DNA of 64,000 bases from Pseudomonas protegens (GCF_003363755.1 NZ_CP031396.1:5302501-5366500), one strand, 5' to 3'; numbered from the stretch's first letter, positions 41,009-49,955 are shown. Notes: generated by a model not told the origin, from the letters alone. Translations and numbers: made by a program.

Positions 41009-42510
41009 GGGTGCTGATTCGCGCCGACGCGTCGCCGGCCATCGGCAGTGGCCACGTGGCCCGCTGCCTGACCCTGGCCCAGGAACTGCGCCGTCAGGGC
41101 GCTGATGTGGCGTTCGCCTGTCGGCGTCTGCCCGGTCATCGCCTGGAGGCGCTGCGGGCCGAGGGCTTCCAGGCCTTTGAATTGCCGGAGTGCTACGTCG
41201 GCGAGCATCCAGAACTGGGAATCGAGGCGCCCTTGCCCTGGCAGGCGGACATTACCGCGCTGCAGCTGGCATTGGCCTCTCAGCCGGCCTTCGACTGGGT
41301 GCTGGTGGATCATTACGGCCTTGATCATCAATGGCAGAGCGCCGCTCGCCAATGGGCGCCGAGGATTGCCGCGATCGATGATCTGGCCAACCGCAAGCAT
41401 GCCGTGGACCTGTTGCTGGACCAGAATTTCAGCGGCAGTGCCCAGGCTTATTCCGGATTGCACGATGCGTCGTGCCGGACCCTGTTCGGTCCGCACTACG
41501 CCTTGCTGCGCGAAGAGTTCCGCCGTCCACCGATATCGATCCGGCCACAGGCGCGGCGCTTGCTGGTGAACTTCGGCGGCTTCGATGCCGCCGGTCAGAC
41601 CCGCAAGGCCATGTTGGCGCTGCTGGAATTTCACGATCTGCAGGTGGACTTCGTCGCCGGCAGCGGCAACCCGGACTGGCAGGCCATGCAGGCCCTGGCT
41701 GCCGAACGGCCGCACTGGCGACTGCACAGCTATGTGAAGGATTTTGCCGGGCTGTTGGCCGAGGCCGACCTGTGCCTGGGCGCGGGGGGCGGTACCAGCT
41801 GGGAGCGGGCGGTATTGGGCGTGCCTACGCTGTGCATCACCGTGGCCGCTAACCAGGAGGCCAATGCCCGGTTGCTGGCCGAGGCGGGTGCCCACTTGTA
41901 CCTGGGGGCCTGTGAGCAGGTCAGCGTGGAGCAGGTGCGCCAGGCCCTGAGCCTGTTGCTGGGCAATCCGGGGCTGCGGCATAGCCTGTCTCGCCGGGCC
42001 CGCGAGCTGGTGGATGGTCGGGGCGTGCAGCGAGTGGCGGCGGCGTTGTTCACAGCAGTACTGCGCTTGCGTCCGGCGACTGTGGAGGATGCCCGGCTAC
42101 TGTTCGACGGGCGCAATGCTGAGCCTGTCAGGCGTTGGTCCCTGCAGCCTGAGGCGCTTGAGTGGCCGGACCATGTGCGCTGGCTGGAGGCCGCTGTGAG
42201 AGATCCGCAGCGGCTGTTGCTGATAGCGGAAACAGCCGCGGGGGCCGTGGGGGTGCTGCGCTATGACCGCCAAGGCGTTCAGGTGGATGTGTCGATCTAC
42301 CTGTTTGCCGAGCACCTGGGCTTGGGCTGGGGGCGGACGCTGCTGGAGCAGGGCGAGGCTTGGCTGATGCGCCATTGGCCCGATGTGCAGCGTCTGGGGG
42401 CTAGGGTGCTGGCAGAGAATCAGGTTTCGCTGACATTGTTTCGCCGGGCCGGCTATTGCCAGGCGCCCTGTGAATTCACCCGTGTGTTGAAGGAACATCT
42501 GGATGACTAG
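41005..42510 (+). CDS. pseG: PseG-PseH fusion: UDP-sugar hydrolase plus GNAT N-acetyltransferase
   Basis: The N-terminal ~345 residues are PseG, a GT-B-like UDP-sugar hydrolase (IRADASPAIGSGHVARCLTL with catalytic His17; LGAGGGTSWERAVLGVP). The C-terminal ~150 residues (RLRPATVEDARLLFDGRNAE ... VLAENQVSLTLFRRAGY) form a GNAT acetyltransferase in the place of PseH. The total is 501 residues against ~350 for PseG alone. The two activities are consecutive in the pathway (PseH acetylates, PseG then removes UDP), so fusion is functionally sensible. GTG start, overlaps pseF and pseI. Confidence 0.88.
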   Translation: MRVLIRADASPAIGSGHVARCLTLAQELRRQGADVAFACRRLPGHRLEALRAEGFQAFELPECYVGEHPELGIEAPLPWQADITALQLALASQPAFDWVLVDHYGLDHQWQSAARQWAPRIAAIDDLANRKHAVDLLLDQNFSGSAQAYSGLHDASCRTLFGPHYALLREEFRRPPISIRPQARRLLVNFGGFDAAGQTRKAMLALLEFHDLQVDFVAGSGNPDWQAMQALAAERPHWRLHSYVKDFAGLLAEADLCLGAGGGTSWERAVLGVPTLCITVAANQEANARLLAEAGAHLYLGACEQVSVEQVRQALSLLLGNPGLRHSLSRRARELVDGRGVQRVAAALFTAVLRLRPATVEDARLLFDGRNAEPVRRWSLQPEALEWPDHVRWLEAAVRDPQRLLLIAETAAGAVGVLRYDRQGVQVDVSIYLFAEHLGLGWGRTLLEQGEAWLMRHWPDVQRLGARVLAENQVSLTLFRRAGYCQAPCEFTRVLKEHLDD

Positions 42511-43555
42511 TTTCAAGATCGGCTCGCGCTGCGTGGGCGCGGGTGCGGCGCCGTTGATCATCGCCGAGATGAGCGGCAACCATAATCAGTCACTGGATGT
42601 GGCCCTGCAGATTGTCGAGGCCGCAGCCAGGGCCGGTGCCCATGCCCTGAAGTTGCAGACCTACACCGCCGACACCATGACCCTGGACCTGGATCAGGGC
42701 GAGTTTTTCATCAAGGACCCGGACAGCCTTTGGGCCGGTTCATCGCTATACGACCTGTACCAGCGTGCCCATACGCCATGGGAGTGGCACGAGCCGATCT
42801 TCGCTCGGGCACGTGAGTTGGGCATGCTGGCGTTTTCCACACCGTTCGACGAGAGCGCGGTGGACTTTCTCGAGAGCCTCGACGTTCCGGCCTACAAGAT
42901 CGCCAGTTTTGAGAACACCGACCTGCCGCTGATTCGCCAGGTCGCTGCCACCGGCAAGCCGCTGATCATTTCCACCGGCATGGCCAGCATCGCCGAGCTG
43001 GACGAAAGCGTGCAGGCCGCCAGGCAGGCCGGCTGTCGGGATCTGGTATTGCTCAAGTGTACCAGCACCTATCCGGCTTCGCCGGCCAACAGCAACCTGC
43101 TGACTATTCCTCATCTGCGGGAACTGTTCGGCTGTGAGGTGGGCTTGTCCGATCACAGCATGGGGGTTGGGGTCTCGGTGGCTGCTGTGGCCCTGGGCGC
43201 CACGGTGATCGAAAAGCACTTCACCCTGGACCGTTCGGCCGGTGGGGTCGACGCCAGTTTTTCCCTGGAGCCAGGGGAGTTGGCCAGCCTGGTGGTGGAA
43301 ACCGAGCGGGCCTGGCAGGCCATGGGGCAAGTGCGCTATGGCGCTACTCAGGCCGAGAGCAAGTCGCTGATGTACCGCCGGTCGTTGTATGTCACCCGGG
43401 ACATGCAGGCCGGGGAGCTGTTCAGTGCCGACAACGTGCGGGCAATCCGTCCCGGGCTGGGGCTGGCTCCCAAGCACTACGATGCGCTGCTCGGCCGTCG
43501 TGCGCGTCAGGCCCTCAAGCGCGGCACGGCACTGGACTGGGCGCTCATCGAATAG
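42503..43555 (+). CDS. pseI: PseI, pseudaminic acid synthase
   Basis: NeuB-family enzyme condensing the 6-deoxy-AltdiNAc sugar with phosphoenolpyruvate. The 350-residue protein has the catalytic TIM-barrel domain (IIAEMSGNHNQSLDVALQIV; LLKCTSTYPASPANSNLLTI) and a C-terminal SAF antifreeze-like domain (SLYVTRDMQAGELFSADNVR). ATG overlaps the end of pseG by eight bases. Confidence 0.93.
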   Translation: MTSFKIGSRCVGAGAAPLIIAEMSGNHNQSLDVALQIVEAAARAGAHALKLQTYTADTMTLDLDQGEFFIKDPDSLWAGSSLYDLYQRAHTPWEWHEPIFARARELGMLAFSTPFDESAVDFLESLDVPAYKIASFENTDLPLIRQVAATGKPLIISTGMASIAELDESVQAARQAGCRDLVLLKCTSTYPASPANSNLLTIPHLRELFGCEVGLSDHSMGVGVSVAAVALGATVIEKHFTLDRSAGGVDASFSLEPGELASLVVETERAWQAMGQVRYGATQAESKSLMYRRSLYVTRDMQAGELFSADNVRAIRPGLGLAPKHYDALLGRRARQALKRGTALDWALIE

Positions 43556-43786
43556 GCCTTTGTGTGGCTGATTCGGCAAAATAGCGTGACCTGTGAGTCA
43601 TAACGTGCATCTTCACTGTATTGTATTGCCCGGGAAGATGGCGCCAGCCCTGCGTGACAGGACCCGTGATAGCCCTTGGTTCTTCCCGATGCCGTTGTGT
43701 TCGGCGCAAGTATCTGTGTTTCTTTCGGCAGCCCCTGCTCAGTGACTGAGCGGGGGTATTGAGCTGTTTATTATTGGGAAGCCGTA
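43556..43786. other. Intergenic region before the ketoacyl synthase gene
   Basis: No gene. A GG-N10-GC match (TGGCGCCAGCCCTGCG, 43639-43654) could be a sigma54 promoter; the last ~60 bases include an imperfect GCTCAGTGACTGAGC hairpin near 43737. Confidence 0.4.
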
Positions 43787-44713
43787 ATGATTGGCATAAA
43801 AAGCATTGCGAGCTACGTGCCTGTAGCCGGCGTGGACAATTACGCACAAGGTGCAAAATTCGCCAAGGATGAAGATTTCATCCTGGGCAAGATTGGTTCT
43901 GCTTTTTTGCCGCGCAAAGACGACGGGCAAGAGACTTCCGATCTGTGTGTCGAAGCGGTCAATGCCCTGTTCGCCAGCAACCCGGAACTCAAGCGCGAAG
44001 CTATCGACGTATTGATCGTGGTCACCCAGAACGGTGACGAGGAGGGGCTGCCTCACACTGCCGCGATCGTTCAGGACAAACTGGGCCTGCCGACGACAGT
44101 CGCGGCTTTCGATATCTCCCTGGGCTGTTCCGGGTATGTCTACGGTATCTATGCCATCAAGGGCTTCATGGAAGCTGCGGGCCTGAAAAACGGCCTGTTG
44201 GTCACCGCCGATCCCTATTCGAAGATCGTCGATCCCGAAGACCGCAACACCACCATGCTGTTCGGCGATGCCGCCACCGCCACCTGGCTGGGTGAGGGCG
44301 CGACCTGGCAGTTGGGCAAGGCCAAGTTCGGCACCGATGGCTCCGGTGCTCCGCACCTGAAAGTCAGCGACGGCGTGTTCTTCATGAATGGCCGCCAGGT
44401 GTTCAACTTCGCGCTGCTCAAGGTGCCTGCCCACCTGCACGAGTTGCTGGCCGAGTCGGGCTTGCAGCCGGACGATATCGATGCGTTTTGCATTCACCAG
44501 GGCAGTGCTGCGATTGTCGACGCCGTGGCCCGGCGCTTTGAGGGCGATCCGGACAAGTTCATCAAGGACATGGTGGAAACCGGTAATACGGTTTCCTCGA
44601 GCATTCCGCTGTTGCTGGAAAAACACATGTTCGATTCCAGCTGGAAGCGCGTTGCCTTGAGTGGTTTCGGCGTTGGCTTGTCCTGGGGGTCGGCGATCAT
44701 CTATCGCTCCTGA
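43787..44713 (+). CDS. Ketoacyl-ACP synthase III of the flagellin glycosylation island
   Basis: A 308-residue thiolase-fold enzyme with a complete KAS III triad: Cys114 in SLGCSGY, His237 in FCIHQGS and Asn267 in ETGNTVSSSIP. P. syringae has an equivalent gene (orf3) in its fgt1-fgt2-orf3 flagellin glycosylation island, which fits this position between large glycosyltransferases and fliC. It may supply a short acyl (3-hydroxybutyryl-type) group to an amino sugar or act on a related thioester; the substrate is not proven. A strong terminator follows. Confidence 0.85.
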   Translation: MIGIKSIASYVPVAGVDNYAQGAKFAKDEDFILGKIGSAFLPRKDDGQETSDLCVEAVNALFASNPELKREAIDVLIVVTQNGDEEGLPHTAAIVQDKLGLPTTVAAFDISLGCSGYVYGIYAIKGFMEAAGLKNGLLVTADPYSKIVDPEDRNTTMLFGDAATATWLGEGATWQLGKAKFGTDGSGAPHLKVSDGVFFMNGRQVFNFALLKVPAHLHELLAESGLQPDDIDAFCIHQGSAAIVDAVARRFEGDPDKFIKDMVETGNTVSSSIPLLLEKHMFDSSWKRVALSGFGVGLSWGSAIIYRS

Positions 44714-44737
44714 CGCTCAGCTTCCAGCGGCACACGT

Positions 44738-44772
44738 AGCGCTCAAGGTGTAATCTTGAGCGCTATTTTTTT
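44738..44772 (+). terminator. Intrinsic terminator
   Basis: Perfect AGCGCTCAAG / CTTGAGCGCT stem, 7-base loop, then A and seven T. It ends 24 bases before the next ATG, so the MAF gene needs read-through or its own promoter. Confidence 0.93.
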
Positions 44773-44795
44773 GCGCGAGTGATAAGCGAGGCAGC

Positions 44796-46085
44796 ATGAG
44801 CGACAGCTTGGAACACAATGCCCGGGTTTTGGGCGAGCGCTGGCCGGTGCTGCTGGAGCGGCTGCTGGCTGAAGACAGTGGTGCGCTGCAGGCCGATCTG
44901 GTTGAGGGGCTGGGCTCGACCCTGAGCATTGCAGGTATTCAGCTCACCAGTCGTCATGATCGCACCCGTGAGGCGCATACCCAGGCCGCCAGCCTGCCTG
45001 AGGCGCCGGTCCTGCATCTGTACGGCTGTGGCTTGGGGGATCTGCAACGGGCGTTGCTCCAGCGGCCGGAGCTGAAGCGCCTGTACGTGCACATCCTCAA
45101 TGGCGCGGTGTTCAGGCTGGTGCTGCAACTGCTTGATCAGCAGGACTGGCTGGCCGATCCGCGGGTCGAGTTGCTGTATGCCGGCGATCTGTCAGAGATT
45201 CAACTGCCGTTCTTTGCCCTGCCAGCCGAGTTGGTGCTGGCCGATGATTACAGCGCGAAGATTCGTGATCGGCTGATCAGCGAGACCCATCTGTCCTTCA
45301 ACAATCGTCTGTTCTCGGCCGATACGCCGGATATCGCCGCGCGTCTGGCCACCATCGAACCTTGGGTTCGGGCAGATCGAGATGTTGCCGAACTGTTCGA
45401 TCTTCATCCTGGGCGCGAGGTGTTCGTGATCGCTACGGGACCAAGTCTGGAACAGCATTACCCGGCATTGCGGGCCGTGGCCGGACAACCTGAGCGGCCG
45501 TTGTTGATCTGTGTGGATACAGCCTATCTGCCTCTGCTCAAGCAAGGCATCCGGGTGGACCTGGTGGTCAGTATCGATCAGCGAATCTCCACGCGTCACC
45601 TGCCGGGCCAGGGTAGTGAAGGCGTCACCCTGGTCTATATGCCTCTGGCGGACCCGCTGGTTCTTGAAGGGTGGCAAGGGCCGCGGTATGTGGGCTATTC
45701 CTCCAGTCCGGTATTCCAGGCGTTGCGCCAGCGGCTGCCGCGGGCGCAGTTGCATGCCGGAGGCAGCGTGATTCATCCGGCCGTGGATCTCGCGGTGAAG
45801 ATGGGAGGCAGGCGGATCACTCTGTTTGGTGCTGATTTCGCTTTTCCTCAGAATCGTACTCACGCCGGTTGGCAGGACGGTGAGCTCGGGCCTCAGGCCG
45901 GCGTGGCCCGGCATTGGGTGATGGACGGTTACGGGCAGCGGGTCAAGACTCAGCTCAACTTTCGCAGCTATCTGTGCGAGCTGGAGCGTTACATCGCGAG
46001 TCGGCCTGAAGTGGCGTTCTTCAATACCAGTCGCAGTGGCGCGATGATCCTGGGCGCCACCTTCCATGGGGACTTTGTTCAATGA
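44796..46085 (+). CDS. Motility-associated factor glycosyltransferase (DUF115/MAF)
   Basis: A 429-residue protein of the MAF_flag10/DUF115 family, which transfers pseudaminic or legionaminic acid to flagellin Ser/Thr in Campylobacter, Helicobacter and Aeromonas. The domain spans about 190-360 with VFVIATGPSLEQHYPAL, VSIDQRISTRH and ITLFGADFAFPQNRTHAGW. It follows the pse genes and precedes fliC, so it likely attaches Pse to FliC, independently of the Fgt enzymes. GAGGCAGC precedes the ATG. Confidence 0.86.
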   Translation: MSDSLEHNARVLGERWPVLLERLLAEDSGALQADLVEGLGSTLSIAGIQLTSRHDRTREAHTQAASLPEAPVLHLYGCGLGDLQRALLQRPELKRLYVHILNGAVFRLVLQLLDQQDWLADPRVELLYAGDLSEIQLPFFALPAELVLADDYSAKIRDRLISETHLSFNNRLFSADTPDIAARLATIEPWVRADRDVAELFDLHPGREVFVIATGPSLEQHYPALRAVAGQPERPLLICVDTAYLPLLKQGIRVDLVVSIDQRISTRHLPGQGSEGVTLVYMPLADPLVLEGWQGPRYVGYSSSPVFQALRQRLPRAQLHAGGSVIHPAVDLAVKMGGRRITLFGADFAFPQNRTHAGWQDGELGPQAGVARHWVMDGYGQRVKTQLNFRSYLCELERYIASRPEVAFFNTSRSGAMILGATFHGDFVQ

Positions 46086-46351
46086 CGCGACTTGAGCCTG
46101 TGTTTGATCGTGCGCGGGAAGTTGCCGATCTGTTCCGGCTGGGCCGGGATGTAGAAGCTGTAGGGGGCATGGTGGAGTTGTTCGAGCCCATACAGTTGTG
46201 GGTGGACAGTGCGCCGGTTTCGGTTCAGCAGGACTGGGCTCGGCTGCTGGGCCTGATGCTGGCCTGCCAGGAAATGCAGAACTGGTTGGCTCTGGCTGAT
46301 TATCTTGAATATGAAATGTTGGATTGGCTGCAGGTTGGGCTCGACGGTTGA
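46082..46351 (+). CDS. Small 89-residue protein coupled to the MAF transferase
   Basis: Overlaps the MAF gene by four bases (ATGA). Product MTRLEPVFDRAREVADLFRL... is helical, acidic and Trp-containing with an LALADYLEYEMLDWLQ end. Family not recognised; the coupling suggests a MAF partner or chaperone. Confidence 0.6.
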   Translation: MTRLEPVFDRAREVADLFRLGRDVEAVGGMVELFEPIQLWVDSAPVSVQQDWARLLGLMLACQEMQNWLALADYLEYEMLDWLQVGLDG

Positions 46352-46486
46352 CGGGGTATCCCATCTGAGGGCTCAAAGTTGGTTTTTGCGTGGGTTTTCT
46401 GGCGTCATTTTTTCGCTTGTTGATGGGCTTAACCCCTTGTTTTCCAAGGGGTGGCAGGGTGATGGCAAATATTTTTGAAAAAGCCC
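46352..46486. other. Upstream region of fliC
   Basis: T-rich stretch with a CCCCTTG / CAAGGGG hairpin (46433-46451) that may end the preceding transcript. No gene. Confidence 0.5.
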
Positions 46487-46512
46487 TAAAGCAACTTGCA
46501 TTGGCGACGATA
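46487..46512 (+). promoter_or_regulatory. Sigma28 (FliA) promoter of fliC
   Basis: TAAA, then after a normal spacer GACGATAA (consensus GCCGATAA), 82 bases before the fliC start. Flagellin promoters are classic FliA targets. Confidence 0.75.
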
Positions 46513-46594
46513 ACTATTACGAAGGTTCTCTAGGCCATTACCCGGCGGTTGCCAGGGCCGGAAGCCGCAGTACCCAACCAACGAGGAATTCGTC

Positions 46595-47446
46595 ATGGCT
46601 TTAACAGTAAACACTAACGTCACGTCGTTGAACGTTCAGAAGAACCTGAACCGCGCTTCCGACGCTCTGTCGACTTCGATGACTCGCCTGTCTTCCGGCC
46701 TGAAAATCAACAGTGCAAAAGACGACGCCGCCGGCCTGCAGATCGCTACCCGTATGACTTCGCAGATCCGTGGTCAGACCATGGCTATCAAGAACGCCAA
46801 CGACGGTATCTCCATCGCCCAGACCGCTGAAGGCGCGATGCAAGAATCCACCAACATCCTGCAGCGTATGCGTGAACTGGCTGTTCAGGCACGAAACGAC
46901 TCCAACGGTACTCAAGACCGTGTTGCTCTGAACAAAGAATTTGCTCAGATGTCGGACGAACTGACCCGTATCGCCAAGTCGACCAACCTGAACGGCAAGA
47001 ACCTGATCGACGGTACTGCTGGCACCATGACCTTCCAGGTTGGTTCCAACACTGGCGCTACCAACCAGATCACCATCACTCTGGCCAGCGGCTTTGACGC
47101 TGCAACCCTGAGCGTGGGCTCCGCAACCATCGCCATTACCGGTACTGACAGCACCACTGCTGAAGCCAGCACCAAAGCTGCCATGGACGCCATCGACAAG
47201 GCGCTGCAGACCATCAACTCCAGCCGTGCCGACCTCGGTGCTGCCCAGAACCGTCTGACCAGCACCATCTCCAACCTGCAGAACATCAACGAAAACGCCA
47301 GTGCTGCACTGGGTCGTGTACAAGATACCGACTTCGCTGCTGAAACTGCCCAGCTGACCAAGCAGCAGACTCTGCAACAAGCTTCGACCGCAGTTCTGGC
47401 CCAGGCCAACCAACTGCCGTCCGCTGTACTGAAACTGCTTCAGTAA
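46595..47446 (+). CDS. fliC: Flagellin FliC
   Basis: Filament subunit of 283 residues. The conserved D0/D1 N terminus (MALTVNTNVTSLNVQKNLNR) and C terminus (QASTAVLAQANQLPSAVLKL) flank a very short variable domain (about 140-195), so outer D2/D3 domains are minimal. The variable part is rich in Thr/Ser (GTDSTTAEAST), the likely O-glycosylation area for the nearby transferases. AGGAA lies before the ATG. Codon use looks highly expressed. Confidence 0.97.
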   Translation: MALTVNTNVTSLNVQKNLNRASDALSTSMTRLSSGLKINSAKDDAAGLQIATRMTSQIRGQTMAIKNANDGISIAQTAEGAMQESTNILQRMRELAVQARNDSNGTQDRVALNKEFAQMSDELTRIAKSTNLNGKNLIDGTAGTMTFQVGSNTGATNQITITLASGFDAATLSVGSATIAITGTDSTTAEASTKAAMDAIDKALQTINSSRADLGAAQNRLTSTISNLQNINENASAALGRVQDTDFAAETAQLTKQQTLQQASTAVLAQANQLPSAVLKLLQ

Positions 47447-47469
47447 TAGCTGGCTAAGCTTTGGCGGGG

Positions 47470-47500
47470 GAGTGCGCTGGTCGTGCTCTCTCGCTTTTTT
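47470..47500 (+). terminator. Probable fliC terminator
   Basis: GAGTGCG pairs with CGTGCTC (two G-U pairs in RNA), five-base loop, then six T a few bases on. Moderate. Confidence 0.5.
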
Positions 47501-47519
47501 ACTTTAAGAGGTGATGGAC

Positions 47520-47891
47520 ATGGATATGAGCGTGAAGCTGAACTTGTCTTATCCAGCGGCCAAGCCAGTGACGCCCGTTGCTGACAAGCCCGTGGAGAAG
47601 CCTCGAGAGGTGGTGCCTGCTGTGGTTGAAGTTGCCAGTCAGGACAGCAAGAAAGACGCTCAGACCGAGCAGGATAAGTTGAAGATGGCCGTTCAGGAAA
47701 TCGAGAAATTCGTCCAGTCGGTCAAGCGTAATCTGGAGTTTTCGATCGACGAGCCCTCCGGCCAGGTTGTGGTCAAGGTGATTGCCAGTGATTCGGGTGA
47801 GGTGGTTCGTCAGATCCCCAACGAAGAAGTGCTGAGATTGGCCAATAGCTTGAATGACGCCAGCAGTCTGCTGTTCAGCGCGAAAGTCTGA
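47520..47891 (+). CDS. flaG: FlaG family protein
   Basis: Small protein linked to filament length control in Pseudomonas and Aeromonas. The 123-residue product has a Pro/Lys-rich start and the FlaG domain in the second half (LEFSIDEPSGQVVVKVIASD, RQIPNEEVLRLA). The ATG at 47520 has AAGAGG eight bases upstream, better than the two earlier starts. Confidence 0.9.
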   Translation: MDMSVKLNLSYPAAKPVTPVADKPVEKPREVVPAVVEVASQDSKKDAQTEQDKLKMAVQEIEKFVQSVKRNLEFSIDEPSGQVVVKVIASDSGEVVRQIPNEEVLRLANSLNDASSLLFSAKV

Positions 47892-47973
47892 TAGCTGGCA
47901 TGAAACTTGTTGCTGTGTTCTTTTGGACGTTGTATTGGTCAAAAGTCCGGCGGCACACTGAAGGGAGAAACAC

Positions 47974-49419
47974 ATGGCAAGTCCAATTCTACCGGGTACC
48001 GGTCTGGGTTCCGGCCTCGACACCGGTGCTATCGTCAAGGCGTTGGTTGCGGCTGATAAAGCGGCCAAGCAGGGTCAGATCGACCGTGCAACTGCCAGCA
48101 ACAGTGCGAGCATTTCCGGTATCGGCACCTTGCAATCGCTGTTGTCGACTTTTCAGAGCACCCTGTCGGTCACAGGGCTTGGAAGTTCGGTCAATCCCTC
48201 CTTTGCCGGCTTTGCGGCGACCTCCAGCGACAATAAAATTGTGGATGCCACAGCCGACAACTATGCGGTAGCTGGCAAGTACACTGTTGAGGTGTCCAAC
48301 CTTGCAACTTCGTCAAAAGTGGCCAGTAAGGCTTTTGCCGGAGGAAATACCAGTGCCATTCCGAGTGGTACGTTGAACATCACTCAAAATGGCATTAACT
48401 ATCCGCTGACGATCGGCGCAAATGCGACATTGCAGTCGGTGCGTGACTCGATCAACGCCGACTCCAAGATGGCCATGTCCGGAATCAGTGCCAACATTGT
48501 GACTGACTCGTTCGGCTCGCGTTTGGTGATTGGCTCTGACAAGACCGGTGCGGGCTCTGATATTTCTGTCAGCGGTATCGCCGGGTTGGAAATTGACGGC
48601 ACCCAATCCATGGGGGCGGGCGCCGCGGCATCGGGCAACATTGGTGGGCTGGCCAAGGATGCGGTTTTCAAAATCGATGGTATGCAACTGACCAGCAAGA
48701 CCAATACCGTCACTCAGGCTGTTTCCGGTCTCAAGCTCAACTTGTTGGCCCCGACACAGACCGATAAGCCGATCACTATCACTGTTGCGACCAATACAGA
48801 AGGTCTGAAAACTTCGATTCAGAAGTTTGTCGATGCCTATAACGCCGTGGCCAATGGTATTTCGACCCTGACCAAGCCCTCGCTGGACGACGACGGCAAG
48901 CTGACGGTCCCAGCTCAGTTGACCGGTGACGCTCTGCCTCGTTCGATTCTGGCGGCGATTCGTGCGCCGTTGTCGGAAGTGGGGGCGGGTGACAAGTTGA
49001 CGGTGCTGGCGCAGTTGGGGATTACCACCAACCAGAAGACTGGCGCCCTGGACTTCGACGATAAGAAGTTCACTGCCGCCATGACCGATAAAAAGCTCGG
49101 TGGCGAGGTGCAGAAGCTGTTTTCCGGTGATGGCACCAATCCGGGCCTGCTTGATCGTATGACTTCCGCTATCAAGCCGTTCACTCAGGGCGTAGGCAGT
49201 ATGACCGAGGGGATTCTCACCACTCGGACCAAGACCCTGGATATCACCAAGAAAAAGCTCAGCGATCAGCAGGAAGCTCTGGATCGCCGTGTGGCGACGC
49301 TGACCGCGGTACTGACCAAGAAGTACAACGACATGGATACTTTGGTGGGCAAGTTGAAGGCCACCGCCAGTAACATCACGTCGATGTTCGAAGCATTGAA
49401 CGCACAGAAAAAAGGCTAA
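47974..49419 (+). CDS. fliD: Filament cap protein FliD (HAP2)
   Basis: Caps the filament and promotes flagellin folding. The 481-residue protein has the N-terminal signature (GTGLGSGLDTGAIVKALVAA) and a C-terminal coiled coil (TLDITKKKLSDQQEALDRRV). AAGGGAGA precedes the ATG. An intrinsic terminator follows. Confidence 0.96.
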   Translation: MASPILPGTGLGSGLDTGAIVKALVAADKAAKQGQIDRATASNSASISGIGTLQSLLSTFQSTLSVTGLGSSVNPSFAGFAATSSDNKIVDATADNYAVAGKYTVEVSNLATSSKVASKAFAGGNTSAIPSGTLNITQNGINYPLTIGANATLQSVRDSINADSKMAMSGISANIVTDSFGSRLVIGSDKTGAGSDISVSGIAGLEIDGTQSMGAGAAASGNIGGLAKDAVFKIDGMQLTSKTNTVTQAVSGLKLNLLAPTQTDKPITITVATNTEGLKTSIQKFVDAYNAVANGISTLTKPSLDDDGKLTVPAQLTGDALPRSILAAIRAPLSEVGAGDKLTVLAQLGITTNQKTGALDFDDKKFTAAMTDKKLGGEVQKLFSGDGTNPGLLDRMTSAIKPFTQGVGSMTEGILTTRTKTLDITKKKLSDQQEALDRRVATLTAVLTKKYNDMDTLVGKLKATASNITSMFEALNAQKKG

Positions 49420-49434
49420 TATCCAGCCTGCGCC

Positions 49435-49472
49435 AAAAGCCCGGCAGCGTTTTTTCAGCGCTCCGGGCTTTT
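49435..49472 (+). terminator. Intrinsic terminator of fliD
   Basis: AAAAGCCCGG / CCGGGCTTTT stem with an 18-base loop that itself contains GCG..CGC, ending in T. Confidence 0.8.
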
Positions 49473-49548
49473 GCATTTGATCTAAAGTTTTTTGACGTTG
49501 CGTCGATACATTGCTTATACGAACCCTTGATTTTTGAAGAGGTATCAC

Positions 49549-49944
49549 ATGAATCCGATGTTAGCCCTTCGGCAGTACCAGAAGGTGGGTGCACAGGCAC
49601 AGACCTCAGAAGCCAGTCCGCATCGTCTGGTACAGATGTTGATGGAAGGCGGTCTGGATCGTATTGCGCAGGCCAAGGGCGCGATGGAGCGCAAGGATAT
49701 CGCCAACAAGGGCGTGTTCATCGGCAAGGCCATTGGCATCATCGGTGGCTTGCGTGAGGGGCTGGACCTGGAAAACTCCATGGATACCCTGGGGGATCTG
49801 GATGGTCTCTACACCTACATGATGAAGCGTCTGACTGAAGCCAATATCAAGACCGATCCGAAGATTCTCGATGAGGTCGCTGATCTGCTGCGTACGGTCA
49901 AGGAAGGCTGGGATGCCATCGCTGCACCGGGTCCGCAGTTCTAA
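49549..49944 (+). CDS. fliS: Flagellin export chaperone FliS
   Basis: Binds the flagellin C terminus and prevents cytoplasmic polymerisation. The 131-residue protein has the family motifs LALRQYQKVGAQAQTSEASP and HRLVQMLMEGGLDRIAQAKG. Start at 49549 with GAAGAGG upstream. Confidence 0.94.
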   Translation: MNPMLALRQYQKVGAQAQTSEASPHRLVQMLMEGGLDRIAQAKGAMERKDIANKGVFIGKAIGIIGGLREGLDLENSMDTLGDLDGLYTYMMKRLTEANIKTDPKILDEVADLLRTVKEGWDAIAAPGPQF

Positions 49945-49955
49945 GGAGGAACACC

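Noticed and set aside
47450..47468. GG-N10-GC match after fliC as a sigma54 promoter for flaG
   Set aside because: It lies just past the fliC stop, upstream of the probable fliC terminator, and the -12 half (TTGGC) is poor.
47898..47916. TGGCATG...TTGC sequence before fliD as a sigma54 promoter
   Set aside because: Spacing between the GG and GC is 13, not 10.
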